From: an uncultured Shewanella sp.
GTDB taxonomy: Bacteria; Pseudomonadota; Gammaproteobacteria; Enterobacterales; Shewanellaceae
Length of the DNA: 64,000 nt
NCBI RefSeq assembly: GCF_947501225.1
Contig: NZ_CANMUW010000007.1
Span: forward strand, 62,001 to 126,000
Direction: 5' to 3'
In this document: positions 35,018 to 43,280 of the stretch, in pieces
How the letters are laid out: the number at the start of each line of letters is the position of its first letter
Numbering within the stretch: position 1 is the stretch's first letter
Position numbers and translations under genes: made by a program
The notes under the pieces: model-generated
What the model was told of the DNA's origin: nothing
The model's database searches: none
Seen by the model: only the letters and a program-made list of their open reading frames with translations

Positions 35018-36145
35018 CTAAAACACACGTTCGCCACCGATATAGGTTCTTTCAACCCGGATGTCTTGATTAAGCAAAACCAGATCGGCTCTGCTACCTG
35101 TAGACAACTGGCCTTGTCGCTTATCAAGGTTAAGAAACTGAGCGGGATAGAGAGAGCCCATTCTTATGGCTTCGCCTAAGTCGACTCCAAGCATATTAAC
35201 GGTATTACGCACGGCTCCAGCCATGTCGAGTACACAACCGGCAAGCTCACCGGTAAGCGCATTTAACCTGTCACCCTGGCGTATGACCTGAGTGCCAAAG
35301 AGCTCAAAACTCGCTTCACTGTCCAAGCCTACCGGAGGCATGGCATCGGTAACTAACATCACTTTGCCTCTGGGTTTTGCGTAGATAGCCACCTTAGCTG
35401 CAGCCGAATGAACATGATGTCCGTCGACAATCAGCCCACACCAGGCATCACGGCTCTCTATAGCGGCCCCCACCATCCCCGGCTCCCGAGAACCAAATGG
35501 AGACATGGCATTAAACAGGTGAGTAAACCCGGTAGCACCGGCATCGAGGGCCGCGGCAACCGTATCGTAATCGGCATTTGAATGGCCAAGACAGACTTTT
35601 ACATCCGCGGCGACGAGCGCCTTAATCACCTCTACTGAGACATTTTCAGGTGCCAGAGTCACAAGCTTAATGCCTAAGTCATCCCGGCTGAAGATCTCCA
35701 GTTCGGCGTCAGATATACGGCGAATATGAGACTGGGGGTGTACCCCCTTCTTGGGTACTGAGAGATGAGGCCCTTCGAAATGTACACCTAATACCCCACC
35801 GCAGCCTTTTGTCAATGAAGCTGCAACGGCGTCGGCCGCTCTTCGCATCACATCGATATCATCGGTGATAAGCGTAGGCAGAAAAGCTGTTGTACCGAAC
35901 CTGGCATGCGCGGAGCCTATCGTCTCGATACACTCGACCGAGGTATCAGCATTTAATAGTGCCCCGCCACCGCCATTAACCTGAACATCGATGAATCCCG
36001 GTGCCAAGGTTCCATCCAATTTAACTTCCCTGGCACCGGAAACAGTATCAAATGCCAGAATATGCCCATCTTCAATTGTGATAGGGTATTCACTATGAAA
36101 GGTCTCGCCATCGAATACTTGTTTAGCAATAAAGGTCTGCTTCAT
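35018..36145 (-). CDS. nagA: N-acetylglucosamine-6-phosphate deacetylase, 375 aa
   Basis: It converts GlcNAc-6-phosphate to glucosamine-6-phosphate and acetate. Amidohydrolase TIM barrel: TLAPGFIDVQVNGGGGALLN near residues 46-65, metal Glu in GVHFEGPHLSV near 122-132, His residues in CLGHSNADYDT and GFTHLFNAMSPF, and the catalytic Asp in MLVTDAMPPVGLD near 270. Length fits NagA. It is 27 bases downstream of nagK, so they are cotranscribed from the NagR-controlled promoter at about 37160. Confidence 0.95.
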   Translation of the reverse strand: MKQTFIAKQVFDGETFHSEYPITIEDGHILAFDTVSGAREVKLDGTLAPGFIDVQVNGGGGALLNADTSVECIETIGSAHARFGTTAFLPTLITDDIDVMRRAADAVAASLTKGCGGVLGVHFEGPHLSVPKKGVHPQSHIRRISDAELEIFSRDDLGIKLVTLAPENVSVEVIKALVAADVKVCLGHSNADYDTVAAALDAGATGFTHLFNAMSPFGSREPGMVGAAIESRDAWCGLIVDGHHVHSAAAKVAIYAKPRGKVMLVTDAMPPVGLDSEASFELFGTQVIRQGDRLNALTGELAGCVLDMAGAVRNTVNMLGVDLGEAIRMGSLYPAQFLNLDKRQGQLSTGSRADLVLLNQDIRVERTYIGGERVF

Positions 36146-36172
36146 CTCATCTAGGTCCTGCGTCTGCTTAAA

Positions 36173-37069
36173 TCATCTGCTCTGATGCTGCTGGCGGGCA
36201 TAGTATGCCGCCCCTAGCTCTGGCGGTGCCAGTGTGGGCGAGAGCCTGGCAAGCACGTCATTACCTAACCATGGAGTCAAAGGCTCAGCAAGACCTCCAA
36301 TCATCGAAAAACGCGGAGGTTCCATTTCAAAGAGCTTACGTGCCAGCTCACTGATATAGCTTGCCCCCTCGGTGACAATATCGAGCGCGACCTCATCACC
36401 GGCATGGGCGCACTCAAGTACGATACGGGCAAGCTTTGCATAAGTCCCGGAAGACTGCCCTGCCAACTGTTCTACCACTCCCATGGCATCTTTAGCATCA
36501 AAGTAACGCATGAGTCGTTCGGTTAATATCGTCTCTTGAGCGAAACCATCCAGGCTAAGTAAGACACGCTCAGCTGCCTGTAAGCCTAACCAGGCGCCGC
36601 TCCCTTTATCGCCTAGCGCAAAGCCATGTCCACCAAGGCATAGCTGTTGTCCATTGACATTGGCATAACCACACGAGCCCGTACCGGTAATGATAACAGC
36701 ACCATCGCCCCCCTTATGGGCTCCAATACATGCAGTGTGCAGATCTGTCGTCACATACATCTCGGCAAACGGGTGCCGCCAGTTAAGGATATCTTTATGG
36801 AGTCTGGGCACATTTACCCCGGCAAGCCCGAGGCCCGCGACCAAAACTTTATTGTCACTCGAGTTCATTCCGGCATCTATCAATGCCAGTTCGGTAGAGG
36901 CCTGAATAGACTCAAATGTTTGAGATAGACCATGAAGTGGATTGGCACGCCCCGCGACCCCGGTACCTATAACGGTATCTTCACCGGAATAGATCGTTGC
37001 CCGGCATTTACTGCCACCACCATCAATACCAATATACAAGGGCTTCCCCTTAGCCTGGTTCGCACTCAT
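36173..37069 (-). CDS. nagK: N-acetylglucosamine kinase NagK (BadF/BadG family), 298 aa
   Basis: It phosphorylates free GlcNAc taken up by NagP. Start at ATG 37069 (MSANQAKGKPLYIGIDGGGS) follows GAGGTCTGT; an upstream in-frame Met would add 14 residues. ASKHA-fold motifs: YIGIDGGGSKCRATIYSG (phosphate 1), VIITGTGSCGYANV (phosphate 2) near residues 123-136, GFALGDKGSGAWLGLQAAE, and FSMIGGLAEPLTPWL (adenosine). This BadF-type kinase is the form found in Shewanella nag clusters. First gene of nagK-nagA-nagX. Confidence 0.92.
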   Translation of the reverse strand: MSANQAKGKPLYIGIDGGGSKCRATIYSGEDTVIGTGVAGRANPLHGLSQTFESIQASTELALIDAGMNSSDNKVLVAGLGLAGVNVPRLHKDILNWRHPFAEMYVTTDLHTACIGAHKGGDGAVIITGTGSCGYANVNGQQLCLGGHGFALGDKGSGAWLGLQAAERVLLSLDGFAQETILTERLMRYFDAKDAMGVVEQLAGQSSGTYAKLARIVLECAHAGDEVALDIVTEGASYISELARKLFEMEPPRFSMIGGLAEPLTPWLGNDVLARLSPTLAPPELGAAYYARQQHQSR

Positions 37070-37157
37070 ACAGACCTCATTCACCGTTTTCATCCAAAAC
37101 CTTGAAGACAATTGCTCAGTTCCGCCACCGATTAAGTTAAACTCATGTTACAACAAA

Positions 37158-37175
37158 AATGACAGCGTTGTCATT
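37158..37175. promoter_or_regulatory. NagR operator upstream of nagK-nagA-nagX
   Basis: AATGACAGCGTTGTCATT, with perfect 7-base arms, about 90 bases before the nagK start. Confidence 0.85.
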
Positions 37176-37290
37176 TAATTTTTCAACCCAATGACAGCTA
37201 TAACCAATCAGGCTTGCAGGCTCTACAGTATCTGTGGTTCAGCATGGCACCGAGTGTTATTTTACCGGCGCCACGACTGTTACAACTTTG

Positions 37291-39942
37291 TTACCTCACC
37301 AGCAGGGGGCGGCCTCTTCGATTACCGTCGGCTGCGACGGCTCTCACTTCAACCGCCCCTTCGACGGTGACAGGAGAGCTGTATATTTGCCACTGTCCAC
37401 CATCGATCCGGTATTCGATAGCGAGCCCGGGATAGATTAAATTAGTAAAAAGTTTCCCCTCATCTATCCGTGCACCGACGGTAGGAATGCGATACTCGAT
37501 GCCCGCCCTATCCAGCTTTGATAGCTCTTTATGACCGAGAGTATTTGCGATTAGGGACCATTGTTTCAATTGGCGGGCACGCATCTCTTGAGTAAAGAAA
37601 CCGGAGTCTTGATTATAGACAGCTCCCTCATAACGATATGGCACCTCCCAGTCGGCCCTGTGCCAAGCCTTCTCGGCTAAAATAAGCAACCTTGGGAAAG
37701 TCATGTACTCTACAACGGCATCACTTCTTAAGGTCTCAGACCAGAGCTGCCCCTGAATACCGGTGAACCCCATCCCCTTCTTGATTGGCCCACTGACGCG
37801 AACCCCATTCTCATCCAGTTGCACAGTATCATCCGCTTCGAAAGCCTGTCCCTGAATATCCGTCCATTGCTCCGCATTTGCAGGCAGATTGTCAGGCATA
37901 AAACCATACAGCTTTCGCTCATTGGTATTTCGGCTGGCCCAATAGTAACCATGCTCCTTTGGATCCGCTTCGTATGGGAAATCAAAATAGAGCATCTCCG
38001 GCATACCTAAGATGGCATCCCATCCCAGATTGACCTGCTCGTGTGCGCGCTTATAGCCACCATGAGAGATCACATCCCAAACGTTACTCTGAGACTGTGC
38101 CGGCATATTTTCATGACGGGTATGACTCATGCCATCACTCCAGCCGGCAGGCTTTATGCCTCTGCTGCTCAGGATATTTGAAACCCGCTCTATAAAATAT
38201 GCACCTAACTCATCACCCGACTCAATTCCCCGGTTATTATCGGCAAGAAATGCCTTACAAATAGGAGACTCCAGCCAGGCACCGGCGGTCTCATCGGCAC
38301 CTATATGGTAGATTGATAGTGGTTGGCCCGCTTCGGCATGCAGCTTGGCTATCTCGTCGATAACCTTAGAAACAAAATGGAACGTGGACTCCATGCACAC
38401 GTTCAACGTATTGTCGTCATAATATTGAACCGATGAGTAAACCGTCTTGTCATCGAAATCGGCTAACAGATACTCCTTCGCAGCATGCTCATTGCCCAGC
38501 GCCATATATTTATTATAGCGGGCGTCCATAGACTTAATCGCCGCTCTGGAGTGTCCCGGCATATCCATAGATGGAATGACCTGGATCTGTCTCGCAGAGG
38601 CATATTTTAAGATCTCGATGTAATCGGCCTTTGAGTAGTAACCGTTAACTGAGCTCTCGGCCGAGGGACCACTGCCAAGCTGCGGTAACAGGCAGCTTGA
38701 TTCGGTCAAATCATGACAACGTTTACTGCCGACATCGGTTAACTCAGGCAGGCCATCTATCTCTAAGCGCCACCCCTCGTCGTCTGCCATATGCAGATGT
38801 AGCTTATTTAATTTATATGCCGCCATCTGATCCAGCAGATCTAAGATCAACTGCTTACTATGGAAGTTTCTGGACACATCGATATGCATGCCACGAAACC
38901 CATATCTGGGCTCATCGACAATGCTCATGGTATTCACAGATAGGTATTTGGTGTCTATCAGGCTGGTTAAAGAAGCAATTGCATAAGAGAAGCCGGCATC
39001 ATCCCCGGCAGAGATCTCGATGCTGTCTTCTTCGATATTTAACCGATAGCTACCACTTATCTGTTCACCTGCTAACTTTTCAAAGCTAACCTCAATACCT
39101 TTTTCATTATGCACAACACCGATTCGCGCCAGCCGATCCAGTGCAGCTGTAATTGAAGCGGCATCGATAGAGTTCAGGTTAAACTTGATACCTTGAGCGA
39201 AAGAAACAGGTCTATCGGTCGATGTTACTTCAACACTTAACGGAGTAGGTATAATTGTGTTCACAGCAGATTCTGGCTGTGTAGCTACCCCTTGGTTTGC
39301 CAGAAACAGAACCTCAGGGGTTGCCCACTGCACTTTATCTGTATCACTGCGCCTATATTGTGTATCGGCATCGGTAAACGCGGCATTATATGGCCTAAGC
39401 TCCATACCGGTTTCGGCATCCTTGGTAACTTGAGTACTTTTAATTACCACCGGGGTCAACTCGCCGGATACCAGGTAATAATTTGGCATAGCATCCGTTT
39501 CTGATAGCTGCCAAAGTTCACCACGAAAGTCTATGGTCTTAGTGAAGCCTTTCTTAAGTCCTTTGAAAGAGTCTGTTGGCTCAATTTTATGAAGATCACC
39601 CTTAACTCTGGTAATGGTAAACTCTTCACCACTCACCGACTTAACGGGTCTCATCTGGCTGAAATATATTGCCCAGTCTTTACTCTCGATATCTATAGCC
39701 GATGTGAGGTCAATTTGCGCACTGAAACAGCGTCCATCGACACCGGAAGTCGGACATCCATCCGGATAGTTAGAAATTAAGCGATATTTGATATCTAAGG
39801 TATCACCGAGTTGGTTGAGTGTAAGCTGAGTTAGACTCTTGTCCTTCAACGCCTCGGCCTCTAATGGTTCAGCCATATTCTGACTGCATCCACTCGTGGT
39901 CAGAACCAAAGTTATTACAGCCGCAATAAGTTTAAATTTCAT
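37291..39942 (-). CDS. Beta-N-acetylhexosaminidase (GH20) lipoprotein, 883 aa
   Basis: It cleaves terminal GlcNAc from chitooligosaccharides. The signal peptide ends in the lipobox TSGC (MKFKLIAAVITLVLTTSGCS), so it is membrane-anchored, probably in the outer membrane. Domains: chitobiase N-terminal sugar-binding domain to about residue 200, GH20b, a TIM barrel with RGMHIDVSRNFHSKQLILD and the catalytic Asp-Glu pair in SIYHIGADETAGAW near 545, and a C-terminal CHB_HEX domain (EYRIDGGQWQIYSSPVTVEG). Several ATGs cluster at the start; 39942 best fits GAGG spacing. No NagR site lies directly upstream. Confidence 0.93.
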   Translation of the reverse strand: MKFKLIAAVITLVLTTSGCSQNMAEPLEAEALKDKSLTQLTLNQLGDTLDIKYRLISNYPDGCPTSGVDGRCFSAQIDLTSAIDIESKDWAIYFSQMRPVKSVSGEEFTITRVKGDLHKIEPTDSFKGLKKGFTKTIDFRGELWQLSETDAMPNYYLVSGELTPVVIKSTQVTKDAETGMELRPYNAAFTDADTQYRRSDTDKVQWATPEVLFLANQGVATQPESAVNTIIPTPLSVEVTSTDRPVSFAQGIKFNLNSIDAASITAALDRLARIGVVHNEKGIEVSFEKLAGEQISGSYRLNIEEDSIEISAGDDAGFSYAIASLTSLIDTKYLSVNTMSIVDEPRYGFRGMHIDVSRNFHSKQLILDLLDQMAAYKLNKLHLHMADDEGWRLEIDGLPELTDVGSKRCHDLTESSCLLPQLGSGPSAESSVNGYYSKADYIEILKYASARQIQVIPSMDMPGHSRAAIKSMDARYNKYMALGNEHAAKEYLLADFDDKTVYSSVQYYDDNTLNVCMESTFHFVSKVIDEIAKLHAEAGQPLSIYHIGADETAGAWLESPICKAFLADNNRGIESGDELGAYFIERVSNILSSRGIKPAGWSDGMSHTRHENMPAQSQSNVWDVISHGGYKRAHEQVNLGWDAILGMPEMLYFDFPYEADPKEHGYYWASRNTNERKLYGFMPDNLPANAEQWTDIQGQAFEADDTVQLDENGVRVSGPIKKGMGFTGIQGQLWSETLRSDAVVEYMTFPRLLILAEKAWHRADWEVPYRYEGAVYNQDSGFFTQEMRARQLKQWSLIANTLGHKELSKLDRAGIEYRIPTVGARIDEGKLFTNLIYPGLAIEYRIDGGQWQIYSSPVTVEGAVEVRAVAADGNRRGRPLLVR

Positions 39943-40323
39943 CATCATCCTCATAATGTCAATATTCTCTCATTCTCAATAACAGAATGGGCTAACTTAT
40001 AGTCCGCGACCTTTCCCCTTGAAAAACTGGCTCCGTCAAACAATACAAAACGCTTACGACATGGAGACCTAACCTGAGGTCGTGGCTTAATTATTTAAAT
40101 CTTTTTCACTTTCACCTGATACCAAAACATATGCGCCACTTTATGCTTAGCCGGGTTAGCAGAGTTGAGCATATAGTGAGATCTGTTGCCTGCGTTATGG
40201 AGTACTCATGAACAGATTCTTTGAGAAAGTGTCATCGCCGATAAAAAGGAAGAGTCGCCAAATTATCGCAATTAAGGGCCGTAATTAAGAAAATCACCTT
40301 CCAGGCACCTTCATGACCCCGAA

Positions 40324-40370
40324 GAAAAAAAGCCAGGTGTATGATCTCGTTGAGAGTGTAACACCTGGCC
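40324..40370 (-). terminator. Minus-strand terminator with no gene in front
   Basis: GCCAGGTGT / ACACCTGGC stem (9 bp) with an inner CTC-GAG pair, then a seven-T run on the minus strand. It ends a transcript that would start near the operator at 40511. Confidence 0.75.
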
Positions 40371-40510
40371 AATCTAGTTTCTGGGGAGAGACTAAAAATA
40401 CAAACACAGATGTACCAAGCTTAACGCCATAATTCATCTGCCAAAAACATGAATCAGGAGACCTCTTCCTTCTCATGCAGACCTTACAGACAAGTTATCA
40501 CACAAGCAGA
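40371..40510 (-). ncRNA. Candidate NagR-controlled small RNA or leader
   Basis: A perfect NagR-type operator (40511-40524) and a minus-strand terminator (40324-40370) bracket about 140 bases with no good gene. A leftward transcript of 150-200 bases repressed by NagR would fit. It could also be an attenuated leader of the hexosaminidase gene 430 bases further on. No clear -35/-10 pair was found, so this is inference. Confidence 0.3.
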
Positions 40511-40524
40511 TGACAACGCTGTCA
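40511..40524. promoter_or_regulatory. NagR operator (control region, left)
   Basis: TGACAACGCTGTCA followed by TTTATT; matches the operators before nagP, nagK and the TonB receptor gene. Confidence 0.8.
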
Positions 40525-40663
40525 TTTATTAATGTACACAAAGCCACACAGAATATCTACATTTTTCTTACATTCAATTGGTTATCCGGCGACAGAAATG
40601 AATGGCTTTACACCTAAGTATTTATAAGGAGCTTCAAATGGGTGTCACTTAGCCACAACAATA

Positions 40664-40677
40664 TGACAACGCTGTCA
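40664..40677. promoter_or_regulatory. NagR operator upstream of the SapC-like gene
   Basis: TGACAACGCTGTCA, about 120 bases before ATG 40796 on the plus strand. Confidence 0.8.
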
Positions 40678-40795
40678 AACATTGGTAACATCATTTGAGA
40701 ATAAGGCTTCCCAAGTCACCACTGCTTAACTTGGCATGGGATAAATACAACAACGATAAGCTATCTAAAATAGTAAACGAAGGTTAACAACTCTT

Positions 40796-41515
40796 ATGAC
40801 GAAGATAACCCCACTCAATAACGCAGAACATTCAGGTATATCAATCATTGAATCTAATGATTTTTCTCGATTTTCAAATGAACATCTGATACCTGTACTC
40901 GCTCAAGATTTTTTACCGTTAGCGACTGAGTTCCCTATCGTCTTTGTAAAAAATACCGAAACGGGTCGATTCACGCCAGTCGCTATGATGGGGCTCAAGA
41001 TTGGAGTTAACCTGTACTGTCAAGACAGCTCTTGGCACTCTAATGTAACGCCGTTAGGGTTCAGTAACGCCCCTTTATCTCTGATGAAAACCTCTGAACA
41101 GAGTGACGAAGTAATGGTATGTATTGACCTGAACAGTCATTTGGTTGTCAAAGAGGGCGGACACAGGTTATTTATCGATAGTAAGGAGCAGAGTGAATAC
41201 CTTAAAAAACGTACCCAAGCCCTGCTCGATATAGACTCATTTAATCAGCAAACCGCAAATATCTGTCAGTTCCTCTCGTCCCTGAAGCTACTGGAACCGA
41301 AGCAACTTAGTTTAAAACTCTTGAATAACAAAACCGTCATGAACATCGACGGTATCTATGTGATAGATAAAGAACGGCTAAATGATTTAAGCGACGAAGA
41401 CTTTTTGTCATTAAAAAATAGAGGAATTTTGCCTCTTATTTATGCACACCAACTTTCACTTCAACAGTTCTCGCGTCTTATCAAAAAGCAAAATCAATAC
41501 GATCTAAGCCACTAG
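40796..41515 (+). CDS. SapC family protein, 239 aa
   Basis: A cytoplasmic-looking protein with no signal peptide. Family pattern: ALAQ-type N-terminal region (VLAQDFLPLATEFPIVFVKN near residues 34-53), ALMGLKIGVNLY-type block (MMGLKIGVNLYCQDSSWHSN), PLGFSNAPLSLM, and a C-terminal helix with LPLIYAHQLSLQQFSRLIKK. SapC proteins accompany TonB-dependent receptors and tryptophan-halogenase-like genes in carbohydrate loci of Shewanella, Xanthomonas and Caulobacter; the function is unknown (the name comes from Campylobacter S-layer work). The NagR operator upstream ties it to chitin/GlcNAc use. Confidence 0.85.
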   Translation: MTKITPLNNAEHSGISIIESNDFSRFSNEHLIPVLAQDFLPLATEFPIVFVKNTETGRFTPVAMMGLKIGVNLYCQDSSWHSNVTPLGFSNAPLSLMKTSEQSDEVMVCIDLNSHLVVKEGGHRLFIDSKEQSEYLKKRTQALLDIDSFNQQTANICQFLSSLKLLEPKQLSLKLLNNKTVMNIDGIYVIDKERLNDLSDEDFLSLKNRGILPLIYAHQLSLQQFSRLIKKQNQYDLSH

Positions 41516-41522
41516 TCAAACT

Positions 41523-41560
41523 GCTTTCGCAGTTGGAGCTTTGGGATCCACTGCGAAAGC
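41523..41560. terminator. Hairpin after the SapC-like gene
   Basis: GCTTTCGCAGTTGGA pairs with TCCACTGCGAAAGC; long stem between two convergent genes, no long T run. Confidence 0.6.
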
Positions 41561-41591
41561 AAGACGTTACTTAATGCAGGCGCTGCAGTAT

Positions 41592-43118
41592 CTACACCTC
41601 TTGTAAACCATAGCGATTAATCTTATCTAATAGCTCTCTATGATTTGGAAGTTCATTGACTAACAGCTCAGCGACCCGAGCAACCTTATCGCTATGTATT
41701 CTGGTATTGCTCTTATCAATTGCCTGAGCTGGGAATACCTGTGTTGGGAAATTCATACCGTATAAAACATATAGGTAGTTCTCCATATCAAACACCTCGA
41801 ATTTACTGAAAAAGTCCTCCCGATTAGGGATAAAGTTATTCCAGAGAGATAAACGCTTGATCAGTTCATCAGACATGGTATCCGGGCCCCGATTATCTAT
41901 CCAAAACTGCGAGTCGGAGCGATCAGATAAACAGTAATGCAGCTTTATAAAATCAACAACCCGCTCCCAGGCATAACCCACCACCATGTTAAATTGCTGC
42001 CTAATTTCATCAAATTCCGATGTGGAATTGGGGAACCTGTTTGCCAGGAGTTGAGCTGAAAAGTCAGTCAGTAGAATGGATGTTGCCTCCAACGGCTCCA
42101 AAAAGCCTTGAGCTAACCCAAGTGCTACACAGTTTTTCTCCCAAGAATGTTCTCTATACCCCACCTTCATAGGTATCATTCTATAGTTATGCTCAGATAA
42201 CTTACCACCCAGATAGCGGTCCAGCTTACTAATAGCAATCTCATCATCCATATACTTACTTGAATAGACGAATCCCACTCCTCTACGGTTACTCAGCGCA
42301 ATATCCCAGATCCAGCCAGACTGGTGCGCCGTTGCAATAGTGAAAGGCGGAATATCACTATTTGGCTCTGTTGGCACTTGAACAGTTATCGCTTTATCGA
42401 CGAATAACTGCCCCGCTTTATCTACAAAGGGAACCTTAAGTGCTCGATCAATCAACAAGGAGGCAAAACCACTACAGTCAATGTAAAAGTCGAATTCGAG
42501 TGTCCCGGCGCTGTCAGTCACCAGAGACTTTATCTCTCCCTCTTCACCCAGAATCACATCTTGCACATTTGCAGTTATATGTTGAACATTAAAGCGCTCT
42601 CGCGCATTCTCACTTAACAACTTGGCAAACTTAGCGGCATTAAGGTGGTAGGCATAACCTAAATGCCCCTTATATTCAGCATCACTAATTGTTTTGGGGC
42701 CTTTGTAAGCCTCACAAACGGCATGTTGTGGTGAAATGACCTCCGCATAAGCCCTGCCCTTTTCAGCTAACCACGATTGAGTTAGCTCCGTACCTAAGGA
42801 ACTTGGCATATCAAACAGGTGATGATAAAAGTTAAGTTGACCATGTACCTCCTTATCAAGCCAGTTAGCAAACTTTATCGACTGTTTAAACGTCACATCA
42901 CAACGTCTTATAAACTCTGTTTCACTAATACCGAAGCTTTGCAAAGACTGCCTTATTGCAGGGACAGTTCCCTCCCCCACACCGATAGTTGGAATGTCGG
43001 GTGATTCGATTAAGGTTACCGATAACAGCTCATTATTTAATGCCGCTTTACCCAAGTGATTAGCTGCTAACCAGCCAGCAGTTCCGCCGCCAACAATTAC
43101 AACTTTCTTAATATCCAT
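41592..43118 (-). CDS. Tryptophan-halogenase-like flavoprotein, 508 aa
   Basis: FAD-dependent protein of the tryptophan halogenase family. Start at ATG 43118 (MDIKKVVIVGGGTAGWLAAN) follows GAGGAG. FAD motif GGGTAGWLAA at residues 10-19; the conserved TIGVGEGTVPAIR near 47-59; the halogenase Lys region FKQSIKFANW near 81-90 keeps the Lys; the WxWxIP motif is present as GWIWDIAL, with Pro changed to Ala. GLAQGFLEPLEATSI is standard. Homologues next to TonB receptors are common and need not halogenate tryptophan; the real substrate is unknown. The gene lies downstream of the receptor, beyond a terminator. Confidence 0.88.
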   Translation of the reverse strand: MDIKKVVIVGGGTAGWLAANHLGKAALNNELLSVTLIESPDIPTIGVGEGTVPAIRQSLQSFGISETEFIRRCDVTFKQSIKFANWLDKEVHGQLNFYHHLFDMPSSLGTELTQSWLAEKGRAYAEVISPQHAVCEAYKGPKTISDAEYKGHLGYAYHLNAAKFAKLLSENARERFNVQHITANVQDVILGEEGEIKSLVTDSAGTLEFDFYIDCSGFASLLIDRALKVPFVDKAGQLFVDKAITVQVPTEPNSDIPPFTIATAHQSGWIWDIALSNRRGVGFVYSSKYMDDEIAISKLDRYLGGKLSEHNYRMIPMKVGYREHSWEKNCVALGLAQGFLEPLEATSILLTDFSAQLLANRFPNSTSEFDEIRQQFNMVVGYAWERVVDFIKLHYCLSDRSDSQFWIDNRGPDTMSDELIKRLSLWNNFIPNREDFFSKFEVFDMENYLYVLYGMNFPTQVFPAQAIDKSNTRIHSDKVARVAELLVNELPNHRELLDKINRYGLQEV

Positions 43119-43236
43119 AGGGCTCCTCAATAAAAATGACCAGAGAACTCTGACTATTAGAACACTAACCTAACAGGCTAATTAGCCTTGTTTCTCCGCC
43201 TCAGTAGTACAGTGATTAATAAGAATGCTCTTTAAT

Positions 43237-43262
43237 AAAAAGCCCAGCATGAGCTGGGCTTT
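43237..43262 (-). terminator. Terminator of the TonB receptor gene
   Basis: AGCCCAGC ATGA GCTGGGCT with A/T tracts, between the receptor stop and the halogenase-like gene; read-through would be needed for cotranscription. Confidence 0.8.
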
Positions 43263-43280
43263 AACGAGATTAATGTTTCA

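Larger units (their letters stand above)
39943..40795. other. Long control region between the hexosaminidase and SapC genes
   Basis: No convincing protein gene in 850 bases. It holds the hexosaminidase 5' region, a strong minus-strand terminator (40324-40370) and two NagR operators (40511, 40664). A 60-codon minus-strand frame runs through the terminator and is rejected. Confidence 0.5.

Noticed and set aside
37214..37440. Two overlapping plus-strand frames at the end of the hexosaminidase gene
   Set aside because: Antisense shadows of the C-terminal domain coding region.
40294..40476. 60-codon minus-strand frame in the NagR control region
   Set aside because: It runs straight through a strong intrinsic terminator, has no ribosome binding site of note and no recognisable composition.
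41592..43118. Secondary metabolite halogenase gene cluster
   Set aside because: No NRPS, PKS or other biosynthetic genes are nearby; the halogenase-like gene sits in a chitin-use locus instead.
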